Notes: generated by a model from the sequence alone, not told the origin. A DNA stretch of 64,000 nt from Rhizobium sp. 18055 (GCF_902706285.1 NZ_CACSKD010000010.1:124001-188000), one strand, 5' to 3'; positions 46,642 to 56,012 are shown, counted from the first letter of the stretch. Translations and numbers: made by a program.

Positions 46642-46713
46642 GCAACAAGCCCAAGGCCCCCGCCCCCTGAACGGGCACCCCTGAACAGCCAGTCCCGAGC
46701 AAAGAACCCCGAC

Positions 46714-47673
46714 ATGAGCAGCAACATACCGTCCGCCACCACGAACACCTCTTCGGAAGTGATGATGGGCCTTGTCCTGATGTTTATATCGGTCCTGATA
46801 TCGCCTGTTATCGACATATTCTCGAAGCTTGCCATCACCACCATCCCCTCGGCAGAGATCACCGCGGCGCGCTTTGCCGTGCAGGCGCTGTGCATGCTGC
46901 CGATCGTGCTGTGGCGAAAGAACCTGGCCGACACCACCTGGCGCCAGAGCTTCTTCCACGCCATCCGCGGCGCCATCATCACCATCTCGATGATCTCCTT
47001 CGTCACCACGCTGAAATACATGGCGGTTGCCGATGCCATCGCCATCTTCTTCGTCGAACCGATCATCCTGACGATCCTCAGCAGCATCTTCCTCAAGGAG
47101 AGGATCGGCTGGCGGCGCTACACCGCCTGCGGCGTCGGCTTCTTCGGCGCCATCCTGATCATCCAGCCGAGCTTCCAGGAAGTCGGCTACGTTGCTCTTC
47201 TCCCGGTCGTCAGCGCCGTCTGCATCGCCATCTCGGCGATGATGAACCGGGCGCTTGCCCAGCGCGAAGATCCCTGGGTGATGCAGTTCCACATGGGTCT
47301 CTGGGGCCTGCTCATCTGCGCCATCCTGCTCTACATCGGCCACGGCAGCGGCTCCGACGTCTTCGATCCCGTCATGCCGGATATGCGCGCCTCGCTCTAT
47401 CTGGTCGGCGTCGGCGTCACAGCCGCGGTCGCCGGTATCTTCGGCGTCTACGCCTACCGCTCGGCTCCCGCCTCGACACTGGCGCCGCTGCAATATTTCG
47501 AAATCGTCTCGGCCACCGCCTTTGCCTGGCTGGTGTTCGGTGATTTCCCGAATGCGCTGAAATGGCTCGGCATCTTCATCATCATGGGCTCCGGCTTTTA
47601 TATCATCTGGCGCGAGCGCCGCTTTGCATCAAAGCCCGTATCCGATACATCTCAATCGACGCGGGCACCCTGA
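46714..47673 (+). CDS. DMT superfamily (EamA-type) transporter
   Basis: The 319-residue membrane protein has about ten spans arranged as two EamA repeats (repeat 1 ends near AIFFVEPIILTILSSIFL, repeat 2 near PLQYFEIVSATAFAWLVFGD). Such proteins carry metabolites across the inner membrane; direction and substrate are unknown. It starts the run transporter - CoA transferase - ThDP enzyme and lies 18 bp before the next gene, so it probably moves a substrate or product of that pathway. Confidence 0.85.
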   Translation: MSSNIPSATTNTSSEVMMGLVLMFISVLISPVIDIFSKLAITTIPSAEITAARFAVQALCMLPIVLWRKNLADTTWRQSFFHAIRGAIITISMISFVTTLKYMAVADAIAIFFVEPIILTILSSIFLKERIGWRRYTACGVGFFGAILIIQPSFQEVGYVALLPVVSAVCIAISAMMNRALAQREDPWVMQFHMGLWGLLICAILLYIGHGSGSDVFDPVMPDMRASLYLVGVGVTAAVAGIFGVYAYRSAPASTLAPLQYFEIVSATAFAWLVFGDFPNALKWLGIFIIMGSGFYIIWRERRFASKPVSDTSQSTRAP

Positions 47674-47691
47674 TCTGATCGTGGGAGGAAC

Positions 47692-48894
47692 ATGACGGAA
47701 ACCCAGCCCAACAAGGCCCCATTGTCTGGCATCCGGGTCATCGAACTCGCCCGCGTGCTGGCCGGCCCATGGGCAGGCCAGATGCTGGCTGATCTCGGCG
47801 CCGACGTCATCAAGGTTGAAAATCCCGATGGTGGCGACGACACCCGGCAATGGGGGCCTCCCTTCGTCAAGGGCGCCGACGGCGAAAACCTTTCCGCCGC
47901 CTACTACCATTCCGCCAACCGCGGCAAGCGCTCGATCACCGCCGATCTCAGGAGCGAAGAAGGCCAGTCGCTGGTGCGCCGCCTCGTTGCCACCGCCGAT
48001 GTCGTCATCGAGAACTTCAAGCTCGGCGGCCTCGTCAAATACGGCCTCGACTACGAGAGCCTGAAGGCGATCAATCCGAAACTGGTCTATTGCTCGATTA
48101 CCGGCTTCGGCCAGACCGGCCCCTATGCCGCCCTCGCCGGCTACGACTATATCGTCCAGGGCATGTCCGGCTTCATGTCGATCACCGGCGAGCCGGACGG
48201 GCAGCCGATGAAGGCGGGCGTGGCGATTGCCGACATCTTCACCGGCATCTATGCCGTGTCGGCGATCGAAGCTGCCCTCATCCATGCGTTGAAGACCGGG
48301 CAAGGACAGCTGGTCGACATGGCGCTGTTCGATGTGCAGTCGGCAGTTCTCGCCAACCAGAACATGAATTACCTGATCTCCGGAAAGCCCCCCACGCGGC
48401 TCGGCAACGCCCATCCCAACATCTCGCCCTACGAAGTCATCCCGACTGCCGACGGATACCTGATCCTTGCGATCGGCAATGACGGCCAGTTCCGCCGCCT
48501 CTGCGCCATTCTCGGCCTCGGCGCCGCGGCCGACGACGAACGTTTCGCCACCAACAAGGCCCGCGTCGCCAATCGCGACGAGGTACGCCGAATGGTCTGC
48601 ACGCAGACGCTGGCATGGCAGAAGGCCGACCTCCTGAAAGCCTGCGAGGCAAGCGCCGTCCCGGCCGGCGCGATCAACACCATCGAGGAAATGTTTGCCG
48701 ATCCGCAGATCGAGGCACGCGGCCTGCGTGTCGATCTCAAGGATGCAGCAGGCACGATCATACCGGGTGTGAGAACGCCCGTTGTCATGTCGCAGACACC
48801 GTTGCGCTACGAACGGCCCAGCCCTAGATTGGGCGAGCATCAGGAGGAGGTGCTGGCGGAACTCGCCGAATGGGAGGGGAAGAAGCCGACATGA
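47692..48894 (+). CDS. Family III CoA-transferase (CaiB/BaiF)
   Basis: The 400-residue protein shows the family III CoA-transferase pattern: ELARVLAGPWAGQMLADLGADVIKVE split over the start, NRGKRSI, VVIENFKLGGLVKYGLDY, GFGQTGPYA and the catalytic aspartate D181 in VAIADIFTGIYA. These enzymes move CoA between carboxylic acids in the cytoplasm through aspartyl intermediates. The substrate is unknown. The stop overlaps the start of the ThDP enzyme by 4 bp. The pairing recalls frc-oxc (formyl-CoA transferase with oxalyl-CoA decarboxylase), but the downstream enzyme looks closer to acetolactate synthase. Confidence 0.88.
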   Translation: MTETQPNKAPLSGIRVIELARVLAGPWAGQMLADLGADVIKVENPDGGDDTRQWGPPFVKGADGENLSAAYYHSANRGKRSITADLRSEEGQSLVRRLVATADVVIENFKLGGLVKYGLDYESLKAINPKLVYCSITGFGQTGPYAALAGYDYIVQGMSGFMSITGEPDGQPMKAGVAIADIFTGIYAVSAIEAALIHALKTGQGQLVDMALFDVQSAVLANQNMNYLISGKPPTRLGNAHPNISPYEVIPTADGYLILAIGNDGQFRRLCAILGLGAAADDERFATNKARVANRDEVRRMVCTQTLAWQKADLLKACEASAVPAGAINTIEEMFADPQIEARGLRVDLKDAAGTIIPGVRTPVVMSQTPLRYERPSPRLGEHQEEVLAELAEWEGKKPT

Positions 48895-50549
48895 AAAGAA
48901 CCGGCGGAGAACTGATCGTCGAGGCATTGAAAGCGAATGGGGTCAAACGCCTCTCCTGCGTGCCCGGCGAGAGTTTCCTCGCCGTTCTCGACGCGCTCTA
49001 TGACAGCGACATCGAGGTGATCGTCTGCCGCCAGGAGGGCGGTGCCGCGATGATGGCCGATGCCTGGGGCCGGCTCACCGGCGAGCCCGGCATCTGCATG
49101 GTCACCCGCGGCCCCGGCGCCACCAATGCTTCGGCCGGCCTGCACATCGCCAGGCAGGATTCTATCCCGATGATCCTGTTCATCGGCCAGGTCCAGCGCG
49201 ACGCCCGTGAGCGTGAAGCCTTCCAGGAGGTCGAGTTCCGCCGCGCCTTCACCGAATACGCCAAATGGGTGGGCGAGATCGACGATGCCGCCCGCATCCC
49301 CGAATTCGTCACCCGCGCTTTTTCGATCGCCACGTCGGGCCGCCCCGGCCCTGTCGTCCTGTCACTGCCCGAGGACATGCTGCGCGACGAAGTCGAAGCG
49401 CCCCGCGCCAGGCGTTATGCCCGTGTCGAGGCCCATCCGGGCAGCAGCCAGATCGATGACCTCTATCTGCGCCTGCTGAAGGCCGAACGGCCAATGATCA
49501 TCCTCGGCGGCACCCGCTGGGATGCAGATGCCGTCGCCGATTTCCAGACTTTTGCCGAACGCTTCAAGCTGCCGGTCGGCTGCTCTTTCCGCCGTCAGAT
49601 GCTGTTCGATCACCTGCACCCGAGCTATGCCGGGGATGTCGGCATCGGCATCAATCCTGACCTTGCCAAAGAGATCAAGGAAAGCGATCTCCTGATCCTG
49701 CTCGGCGGCCGCATGTCGGAAATGCCTTCATCAGGCTACACGCTGATCGACATCCCCTACCCGCAGCAGCAACTGGTCCACATCCACCCCGATCCATCCG
49801 AACTCGGCCGCCTCTACCGCGCGGATCTCGCCATCTCAGCCAGCCCGCAGGATTTCGTCGCCGCGCTCGCCGATCTAGAAGCGCCTGATGAAGCCCATTG
49901 GGCCGAGCGCACCGAGCGCATGCATCGATCCTACCTCGCATGGTCGACACCGCCGCGGACCGGCCCCGGCGACGTCCACATGGGGCCGATCATGGAGTGG
50001 ATCGAGGAAAACACCAGGCCCGACACGATCTTCACCAACGGCGCCGGCAACTACGCCACCTGGGTGCATCGCTTCCATCGCTCCCGCCAGTTCAACACCC
50101 AGGCAGCCCCCACCTCCGGCTCCATGGGCTACAGCTTGCCGGCCGCCGTTGCTGCCAAGCGGCTGTTTCCCGACCGCGAGGTGATCTGCTTTGCCGGCGA
50201 CGGCTGCTTCATGATGCATGGCCAGGAATTTGCCACCGCCGTGCGCTATGACCTGCCGATCATCGCCGTCGTCATCAACAACGGCATGTACGGCACCATC
50301 CGCATGCATCAGGAGCGCGAATATCCCGGCCGCGTCATCGGCACCGGCCTCACCAACCCTGATTTTGCCGCCCTCGCCCGCGCCTATGGCGGCCACGGCG
50401 AAACGGTGGAGAAGACCGCCGACTTCGCGCCCGCCTTCGAGCGCGCCCGCGCCAGCGGCAAGCCATCGATCATCGAGGTAAAGCTCGATCCCGAGGCGAT
50501 CACGCCCACCCGCACGCTATCGGAAATTTCCCAAACAAAAAGCCGGTGA
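48891..50549 (+). CDS. ThDP-dependent acetolactate synthase-like enzyme
   Basis: The 552-residue protein has the three domains of the acetohydroxyacid synthase/benzoylformate decarboxylase family. The cofactor-activating glutamate is E49 in CRQEGG, followed by RGPGATNA. The ThDP pyrophosphate motif starts at GDGCFMMHGQEF and ends at VVINNGMYG. Biosynthetic AHAS needs a small subunit, and no such gene is adjacent. The enzyme may be a catabolic decarboxylase or carboligase working on 2-oxo acids or acyl-CoA species, as its coupled CoA-transferase suggests. The substrate is not shown by the sequence. Confidence 0.85.
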   Translation: MKRTGGELIVEALKANGVKRLSCVPGESFLAVLDALYDSDIEVIVCRQEGGAAMMADAWGRLTGEPGICMVTRGPGATNASAGLHIARQDSIPMILFIGQVQRDAREREAFQEVEFRRAFTEYAKWVGEIDDAARIPEFVTRAFSIATSGRPGPVVLSLPEDMLRDEVEAPRARRYARVEAHPGSSQIDDLYLRLLKAERPMIILGGTRWDADAVADFQTFAERFKLPVGCSFRRQMLFDHLHPSYAGDVGIGINPDLAKEIKESDLLILLGGRMSEMPSSGYTLIDIPYPQQQLVHIHPDPSELGRLYRADLAISASPQDFVAALADLEAPDEAHWAERTERMHRSYLAWSTPPRTGPGDVHMGPIMEWIEENTRPDTIFTNGAGNYATWVHRFHRSRQFNTQAAPTSGSMGYSLPAAVAAKRLFPDREVICFAGDGCFMMHGQEFATAVRYDLPIIAVVINNGMYGTIRMHQEREYPGRVIGTGLTNPDFAALARAYGGHGETVEKTADFAPAFERARASGKPSIIEVKLDPEAITPTRTLSEISQTKSR

Positions 50550-50566
50550 GCGAACCCACCGGCTTT
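50533..50566. terminator. Bidirectional terminator between the ThDP enzyme and ridA-like genes
   Basis: AAAGCCGGTG (50539-50548) pairs with CACCGGCTTT (50557-50566). The T-tract is best on the minus strand (TTTTTGTTT), serving the RidA-type gene; on the plus strand the tail TTTCTTC is weaker. The stem overlaps the end of the ThDP gene. Confidence 0.8.
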
Positions 50567-50590
50567 CTTCAAATCGAGATGGCAGCGAGT

Positions 50591-50932
50591 TTAGATCGCA
50601 GCCGTGACGATGAATTCGACCTTGTACTTCGGCGCAGCAAGCTTTGCTTCGCTGGTCGCACGCGCAGGCGTGTTGGCAGGATCGACCCATGCTTCCCAGG
50701 CAGCGTTCATTTCAGCGAAATAATCGATGTCGGAGATGTAGATGATCGTCTGCAGGATCTTCGACTTGTTGGAGCCGGCAGCGGCGAGCAGGCGATCGAC
50801 TTCAGCCAGTGCCGACTTGCACTGGTCGGTGACGCTTTCGCCTTCGCCAACCTGGCCGGCGAGGTAGACAGTGTTGCCGTGGATGACTGCGCCGCTCATG
50901 CGGGCGCCGGCGTCGAGACGCGTGATGCTCAT
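50591..50932 (-). CDS. RidA family protein
   Basis: The 113-residue protein belongs to the RidA/YjgF/UK114 family, trimeric cytoplasmic proteins that hydrolyse reactive enamine/imine intermediates from PLP enzymes. The family segments VYLAGQVGEG, QCKSALAEVDRLLAAAGS and VEFIVTAAI are present. The substrate-binding Arg of true RidA lies in a CPARxxV-type segment, and here the equivalent is ANTPARATSEAKL, so the Arg is kept but this may be an RidA-like subfamily member. ATG at 50932 follows GGAGAAC. It is last in a minus-strand run of three genes. Confidence 0.87.
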   Translation of the reverse strand: MSITRLDAGARMSGAVIHGNTVYLAGQVGEGESVTDQCKSALAEVDRLLAAAGSNKSKILQTIIYISDIDYFAEMNAAWEAWVDPANTPARATSEAKLAAPKYKVEFIVTAAI

Positions 50933-51003
50933 GATGTTCTCCTTGTTATGATATGAAAGGCGCCGCACGAAAGGCGGCGCCGGGTATGCCACTCGGTCGA
51001 GGA

Positions 51004-51342
51004 CTAAGTGCGGATATGGTGGGTCTTCTGGTAGATCGCCGTCGAGCGGGCGCCGGAACGGCAATAGCCGAGCATCGGGCGCGGAAACTCGTCAAGCGCA
51101 TCGACCATGCCGGCAACCGCTTCTTCGGTCACGCCCATCGGGCCGACAGGAACATGGGCGATCTCGAGACCGAGTTCCTTCGCCCGCGCTTCGATCACGG
51201 CAAATGGCGTCTGGTCCATGCTTTCCTGGTCCGGACGATGGCAGACGATGGACTTGAAGCCCATGGCCTTGATCTCATCGAGTTCATCGACCGTGATCTG
51301 GCCGGAAACCGAATATTCGTCGTCGATCGGGCGAATGTCCAT
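51004..51342 (-). CDS. TIGR01244/DUF442-type rhodanese-like or phosphatase-like protein
   Basis: The 112-residue protein matches the small DUF442 domain found at the N-terminus of Blh proteins and in bifunctional sulfur enzymes: an opening IDDEYSVSGQIT, the segment GFKSIVCHRPDQES, and the active loop YCRSGARS. CRSGxRS is the pattern of single-domain sulfurtransferases, and the Cys could carry a persulfide; the fold is otherwise like dual-specificity phosphatases. The precise reaction is unknown. It lies 71 bp upstream of the ridA-like gene. Confidence 0.78.
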   Translation of the reverse strand: MDIRPIDDEYSVSGQITVDELDEIKAMGFKSIVCHRPDQESMDQTPFAVIEARAKELGLEIAHVPVGPMGVTEEAVAGMVDALDEFPRPMLGYCRSGARSTAIYQKTHHIRT

Positions 51343-51425
51343 CGCAAATACTCCTGAAATCGTTGGCTGAATGACTACGCCGCCCGATGCGAGGCGTCAA
51401 CCGCAGATCGCTCCTACGTGAGCAC

Positions 51426-52265
51426 TCAAACGAACGCGAAACTGAGGGCATAATCGCGGCTTTCGCCGGGCTCCAGCATGACGAATTCGCCGGCCTCCTC
51501 AAGCTCCGAACGCGCCACCCAGCGATGCGACACCGGTTCGATGCCGAGCACGTCGGCAGGTGCCGTCTGGTTGCGCCAGACCTGCAGATGCGGCAACGTT
51601 TCGGCCTTGACCCGCACCCTCAGCGTCTTGCCGCCGATGGCGGCAATCGGCCCGAGCCGCACCTCCGCCAGGCCGTTTTCGGTGGCCGGCGCCTCGACGC
51701 AGAAGATGTCGCCATCGACAGCGCCGAACCGCCAGGGAAAGCCACCGCCATCGAGCATCTCGCCCTCAAGCCGCGTGCCACCATCGAACCATTTGCCGCC
51801 GATATTCATGTGGTACATCAGGAAGGTCGGCACCGTCCGGTCGCTGGTGTTGATCACCTTGTCTTTCAGATGCGCCTCGCCCGTCTTCCCGTCGATGAAC
51901 CAGTGGCGTTCGATGCGCGCAGGCAGCCCATCGACCGTGACGATGTCGATATCGGCGCGGCATTCCGCATTGCCGTTCTCGAATTTCGTCCAGAGCACCT
52001 TGGCCGCATGCCCAGCAGCCGAGCCATGCAGCGGATAGACTTTGCCGTCGGTGCGACCGGGTATCTTGTCGCGATGGCGGATGTGGTCTGGCCCGCAGGT
52101 GAAGAGGAAACCCTGAACCGAGTGCGAGATGCGCGCATCGCCATCATCAGGCACTGCTTCCTTCGGCGCAATATCGATGCCTTCGACCACGCATCCGCCG
52201 ATGTCCATCGACGACGTTTCGTCCAGCATCAGCCTCGGCCCGGTAGCAGCGGCGAACTCCATCAT
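51426..52265 (-). CDS. Aldose 1-epimerase-like protein (DUF4432)
   Basis: The 279-residue protein is predicted as a beta-sandwich of the galactose mutarotase superfamily. Indicators are KVYPLHGSAAGHAA with a likely catalytic His, FLMYHMNIGG and VLGIEPVSHRW near the C-terminus. Proteins of this DUF4432 type often accompany sugar catabolism genes; none are clear here. ATG at 52265 has GGAG at 8 nt upstream; 52280 is an upstream alternative. It is first in the run with the DUF442 and RidA genes. Confidence 0.75.
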   Translation of the reverse strand: MMEFAAATGPRLMLDETSSMDIGGCVVEGIDIAPKEAVPDDGDARISHSVQGFLFTCGPDHIRHRDKIPGRTDGKVYPLHGSAAGHAAKVLWTKFENGNAECRADIDIVTVDGLPARIERHWFIDGKTGEAHLKDKVINTSDRTVPTFLMYHMNIGGKWFDGGTRLEGEMLDGGGFPWRFGAVDGDIFCVEAPATENGLAEVRLGPIAAIGGKTLRVRVKAETLPHLQVWRNQTAPADVLGIEPVSHRWVARSELEEAGEFVMLEPGESRDYALSFAFV

Positions 52266-52503
52266 GGTCTCATCTCCCATTCGACAACTGCGGTAGGGTT
52301 AGGTTGCGCGCTGCGTTTCGTCAATCTGGCCTATCTTTGCGATTGCCGAGATTTTGATTGGAACCGTCTGGCCCTCTCAAATGTTTATGAGTAAAGGGAA
52401 ATTTGTGTGTTTTTTCATCTTTTGTTCAGCACGATTTCATAAATTCCACACTCGCGTCAAAATTCGCAGGTGTGTGTCGGCCAGTCACTAAGGATACGAA
52501 GAC

Positions 52504-53853
52504 GTGAATCGCTTTCTGAAATCGGCATTGTCGGGAACAATCATCGCGCTGGCCATCACGGCAACGGCCGAAAACGCAGGCGCGCAGCAGTTCCGCCGGC
52601 AGGGCAGCGTCGTCTTCGTCACACCGAACGGCGACATCCTCGATTACATGCCGGAAGGCTCCGGCTATGCCCGTGACCGCAGCGGCAATCGCGTGCTGAT
52701 CGACCGCAATGGCTACATCATTGCCACCGAAGCGCGCGCACGCGGCTACTACCCGCCACCGCCGACCCGCGAAGTCTATAACAACGACCCCTATTATAGC
52801 GACGAGCAGTACGGCGATCCCCGCTACTCCGACCCCGGCGCAGTGACAGGCTCGATCCCGCGCGAAGCGTCGATCGATCGCCAACCTCTCGACGATCAGG
52901 CCTACCCGCAGAACGATGGCAATTACGCATCGATCGAGCCCGACCAGCAGCAGCCGGGAGTGACGCAGCCGACGCGGCCTGCAGATCCCGTCATCACGCT
53001 GAACAACAAGTCGAAGTCCGAAATCGTCGCCCTGCAGGTGTTCCTCGACCGCGCCGGCGTATCGCCAGGTGCGATCGACGGCCATATGGGCGCCAACGTC
53101 ACCAAGGCGATCTACGCCTATGAGCAGATGACCGGCGAGAAGCTGGATCCGAACAACACCGATGCCATTCTCGAGCAGCTGCGCATGTCGGGCGGCCTGC
53201 CTGTCGTCAGCTACACGATCACGCCTGCCGATGCGGCTGGCCCCTACGTCGCCGAAATCCCCGAGGACTACGCCCACAAGGCAGCCTTGACCTCGCTCAG
53301 CTACACCTCCACCACCGAGGCACTCGCCGAGCGTTTCCACATGGACGAAGGCTTCCTGAAGGAGCTCAACCCCGGCGCCGATTTCACCGTCCCCGGCACC
53401 ATCGTCAAGGTCGTCAACCCCGGCGAGATCAAGAGCGGCAGCGTCGCCCGTATCATTGCCGACAAGGGCAAGAAGCAGGTCTTTGCCTATGACGCATCCG
53501 GCAACCTCCTGTCAGCCTACCCCGCCTCGATCGGCTCGACCGATACGCCGTCGCCGTCGGGCACGGTGACTGTCGAGCGTGTCGCCTTCAATCCGGGTTA
53601 TACCTACAATCCGAAGATCAACTTCCAGCAGGGCGCCAACGACAAGATCCTGAACATCCCGCCAGGCCCGAACGGCCCTGTCGGCACCGTCTGGATGGCC
53701 CTGTCGAAGCCGACCTACGGCATCCACGGCACGCCGGAGCCTTCGAAGATCGGCCGGACCCAGAGCCACGGCTGTATCCGCATGACCAACTGGGATGCCA
53801 CCGAACTGGCAAAAATGGTCAAACCGGGTGTCACTGTCGAATTCGTCGATTGA
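52504..53853 (+). CDS. Secreted L,D-transpeptidase (YkuD) with peptidoglycan-binding region
   Basis: The 449-residue exported protein has a Sec signal (cleavage near AENAGAQ), a Tyr/Pro/Asp-rich region (to about 165), a peptidoglycan-binding-like repeat (ALQVFLDRAGVSPGAIDGHM), a LysM-like segment (AERFHMDEGFLKELNPG) and a C-terminal YkuD domain. The catalytic motif is H408 and SHGCIRM at 421-427, with Cys424 as nucleophile. It should form 3-3 cross-links or anchor proteins to peptidoglycan, a common mode in Rhizobiales, which grow from the pole. The start is GTG at 52504. Confidence 0.93.
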   Translation: MNRFLKSALSGTIIALAITATAENAGAQQFRRQGSVVFVTPNGDILDYMPEGSGYARDRSGNRVLIDRNGYIIATEARARGYYPPPPTREVYNNDPYYSDEQYGDPRYSDPGAVTGSIPREASIDRQPLDDQAYPQNDGNYASIEPDQQQPGVTQPTRPADPVITLNNKSKSEIVALQVFLDRAGVSPGAIDGHMGANVTKAIYAYEQMTGEKLDPNNTDAILEQLRMSGGLPVVSYTITPADAAGPYVAEIPEDYAHKAALTSLSYTSTTEALAERFHMDEGFLKELNPGADFTVPGTIVKVVNPGEIKSGSVARIIADKGKKQVFAYDASGNLLSAYPASIGSTDTPSPSGTVTVERVAFNPGYTYNPKINFQQGANDKILNIPPGPNGPVGTVWMALSKPTYGIHGTPEPSKIGRTQSHGCIRMTNWDATELAKMVKPGVTVEFVD

Positions 53854-53866
53854 AATAGGCGCTGAT

Positions 53867-54970
53867 CTAACTGTGATAGCGTGTCTGCTCGCTGAAGTAG
53901 ACGAGCCTTAGAAGCTCGGACTGCGAGTTGACGCCTGTCTTTGAAAACACCGATTTGAGCTGGCTGCGGATGGTCTCTCTCGACCGGTTTGATTCGACTG
54001 CAAGGTCGGCAATCGACGATCCGCCGAGCAGACCGCGCATGATCTTCATCTCCGCCTTCGTCAGGCCGAACTTGCCGGCCAATTGCGGAATGTCCGCTGC
54101 GCCGGGCATGGCCGGCTTCTCGATGATGATGGCAACGGTGGGCGAATCGAAGAAGCCCAGCCGCGCGCTCTTCTGAAGCCTGATGATGGTCAGCTTCGCC
54201 GCACTGGATGACATCACCTGTTGCCGCTCGCCATCGCGCCATTGCCCCAGCAAGCGCGTGAGGCGGGCGTCTGCATCGGCATCCGTCAGGCAGACATTCC
54301 CCTGAATGCCAAGCCGAACGCATTGGCCGCTCTCCAGCGCCTTGTGGCCGACCTCGCTCGCCGAAATCAGCCTGCCGCCATCACCCACCAGCAACACACC
54401 GACACCGATGGCATCGAACAGGCGCCCACCGAGTTCGTTGAGGCTCTTCTCGCTCTGGCCGGCCTCGAAATACCGCACGGCCCGGTGCAGATGCGGCGCC
54501 AGCCGCGTCAGCATATCCGCATAGATCTGGTTATCCTCCGGTTCGCCTGAGGCGATCGAACTGGAGATGTTGAACAGCTGGTCGCCGCGCTTGACGAGTG
54601 CCATGCCGATGGCAGTCCGGCCGCACTGCTTCCAGAAGTCGTTGTAGAATTCGGTCTTCTCGAACGTGGCGCGCGGAAACAGCTCTTCGGCGACGAAACC
54701 CTTCCACATCGGCATCCGGCTCATCGCCTCGCCCCATGGATTGACGCTGGCGAAATGGTTCGCATAACTCTCGACCCATTCCTCGCTGAAGCCCTTGTCG
54801 ATGTGCGAGGCGCCTGCGGCACGCGCGGGGTCGTGGCAAAACAGCGTTGTCCTTCCACCCGGAATAATCTCGTTCCAGCGACCGAGAAACATGTCCCAGG
54901 TCGCCTCACCAAAGATCACGCCATAGATCGTATCGACCAGGCCGTCATAGGTTTCCTCCGCAACAGTCAT
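53867..54970 (-). CDS. LuxR-type transcriptional regulator
   Basis: The 367-residue protein has a C-terminal LuxR/GerE helix-turn-helix (about 305-362, LTKAEMKIMRGLLGGSSIADL, then SRETIRSQLKSVFSKTGV). The first 300 residues do not resemble an autoinducer-binding domain and show no receiver domain; they may be a PAS/GAF-like sensor. The signal is unknown. ATG at 54970 follows GGGGAGACGA. It converges on the L,D-transpeptidase gene with only 13 bp between the stops. Confidence 0.85.
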   Translation of the reverse strand: MTVAEETYDGLVDTIYGVIFGEATWDMFLGRWNEIIPGGRTTLFCHDPARAAGASHIDKGFSEEWVESYANHFASVNPWGEAMSRMPMWKGFVAEELFPRATFEKTEFYNDFWKQCGRTAIGMALVKRGDQLFNISSSIASGEPEDNQIYADMLTRLAPHLHRAVRYFEAGQSEKSLNELGGRLFDAIGVGVLLVGDGGRLISASEVGHKALESGQCVRLGIQGNVCLTDADADARLTRLLGQWRDGERQQVMSSSAAKLTIIRLQKSARLGFFDSPTVAIIIEKPAMPGAADIPQLAGKFGLTKAEMKIMRGLLGGSSIADLAVESNRSRETIRSQLKSVFSKTGVNSQSELLRLVYFSEQTRYHS

Positions 54971-55185
54971 TCGTCTCCCCGGCATCACTCGCAACGCAAG
55001 ATAGCAGTGTAAAGCTTCTTCAAATGCATGGAATTACCCCTTTCGGGTGATGCGCCGCGGCGGAAAATCGACACTGATGACGTCAGGTGTGAATGCAGCA
55101 GGTCACGGGCGGCCGCAACAGAACCACTATTCCCCGCAAGCGGGAGTGCATCGCAAGGCCATGCAGATTCGAGGATTGGCCTGAT

Positions 55186-55225
55186 GCAACAAAGAATGCG
55201 CCCCAGCGGACCGGGGCGCATTCTT
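55186..55225 (-). terminator. Rho-independent terminator after the ParA-like gene
   Basis: A 13-bp perfect stem, AAGAATGCGCCCC (55192-55204) with GGGGCGCATTCTT (55213-55225), is followed on the minus strand by TTGTTG. It lies about 20 bp past the ParA-like stop. Confidence 0.87.
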
Positions 55226-55243
55226 CATCTCGTTCGATTGGCT

Positions 55244-55957
55244 CTACGCCGCCGAGCGGATCAGCGGACCTGTCATGCGGGCTGCGGCCGTTAGCCTGAC
55301 CGGCAGCTTGCGCATGATCTCTTCGGCAAAGCAGAGTGCGTTCTCGCGGGCCTTTTCGAGGTTGCTGGCGCGGGCCGGATCAAGTGTGTGCAACGTGCCG
55401 CCGCAATCGAAAATATCGCGGAAAGCCGAACGCTCGATGATCGCGGTGTCGAGAACCGGGACCTGTCGTTCCGAGAGAAGCGATTTCACCAGCGACAACG
55501 CCCTGGTCGTCACCATCGAGTTGACGCGGGTGAGCACCACGGAATGGCCGATCTTGATCCCTGCCTTCTCGTCCAGATACTGCAGCAACTCCAGCACCTG
55601 CGCGCCACCGCGCGCATCCATCGCGCAGCCCTGGATGGGAATGAGCACGTGATCCGAAAGCCCGATCGCGGTGGCCAGCATTGGATTGCGCGCGCCCGGC
55701 AGATCGATGATGAAATAGTCGGTATTGTGCTTGTTGTCTGAGATGTGGTGCGGCAGCGACGCTGAGGTGACGAAATCGATCACCGAGATATTTGCCACCT
55801 GCCCAGAGACTTCATGCCAACGCGAAATCCAGTGTTGAGGATCGGCATCGAGGATGGTGATCCGGTAGCCCTTGCGGGCAAGCTCGGTCGCCAGCAGAAG
55901 CACCGCGGTCGTCTTGCCGGCCCCGCCCTTGGTGTTTGCAAACGTAATGACTGCCAT
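55244..55957 (-). CDS. ParA/MinD-family ATPase, orphan
   Basis: The 237-residue protein has the deviant Walker A motif KGGAGKTT at 10-17, DADPQHW as the A' motif, and DYFIIDLPGARNP as Walker B, the marks of ParA/MinD ATPases. No parB-like or minE-like gene is adjacent, and it lacks the N-terminal HTH of plasmid RepA/ParA proteins. It may position a protein complex or, as with VirC1-like proteins, a DNA complex at a pole. A perfect inverted repeat lies 55-82 bp upstream. It has its own terminator, so it forms a single-gene unit. Confidence 0.85.
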   Translation of the reverse strand: MAVITFANTKGGAGKTTAVLLLATELARKGYRITILDADPQHWISRWHEVSGQVANISVIDFVTSASLPHHISDNKHNTDYFIIDLPGARNPMLATAIGLSDHVLIPIQGCAMDARGGAQVLELLQYLDEKAGIKIGHSVVLTRVNSMVTTRALSLVKSLLSERQVPVLDTAIIERSAFRDIFDCGGTLHTLDPARASNLEKARENALCFAEEIMRKLPVRLTAAARMTGPLIRSAA

Positions 55958-56012
55958 GTTCGATCCTCAAGGGGAAATGTCGCGAGCCCGGAATCGCTCT
56001 ATTGCGCACATC

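Noticed and set aside
47692..50549. Oxalate degradation pair (frc-oxc)
   Set aside because: The gene types fit loosely, but the ThDP enzyme reads closer to acetolactate synthase and lacks segments I associate with oxalyl-CoA decarboxylase; kept as an open question only.
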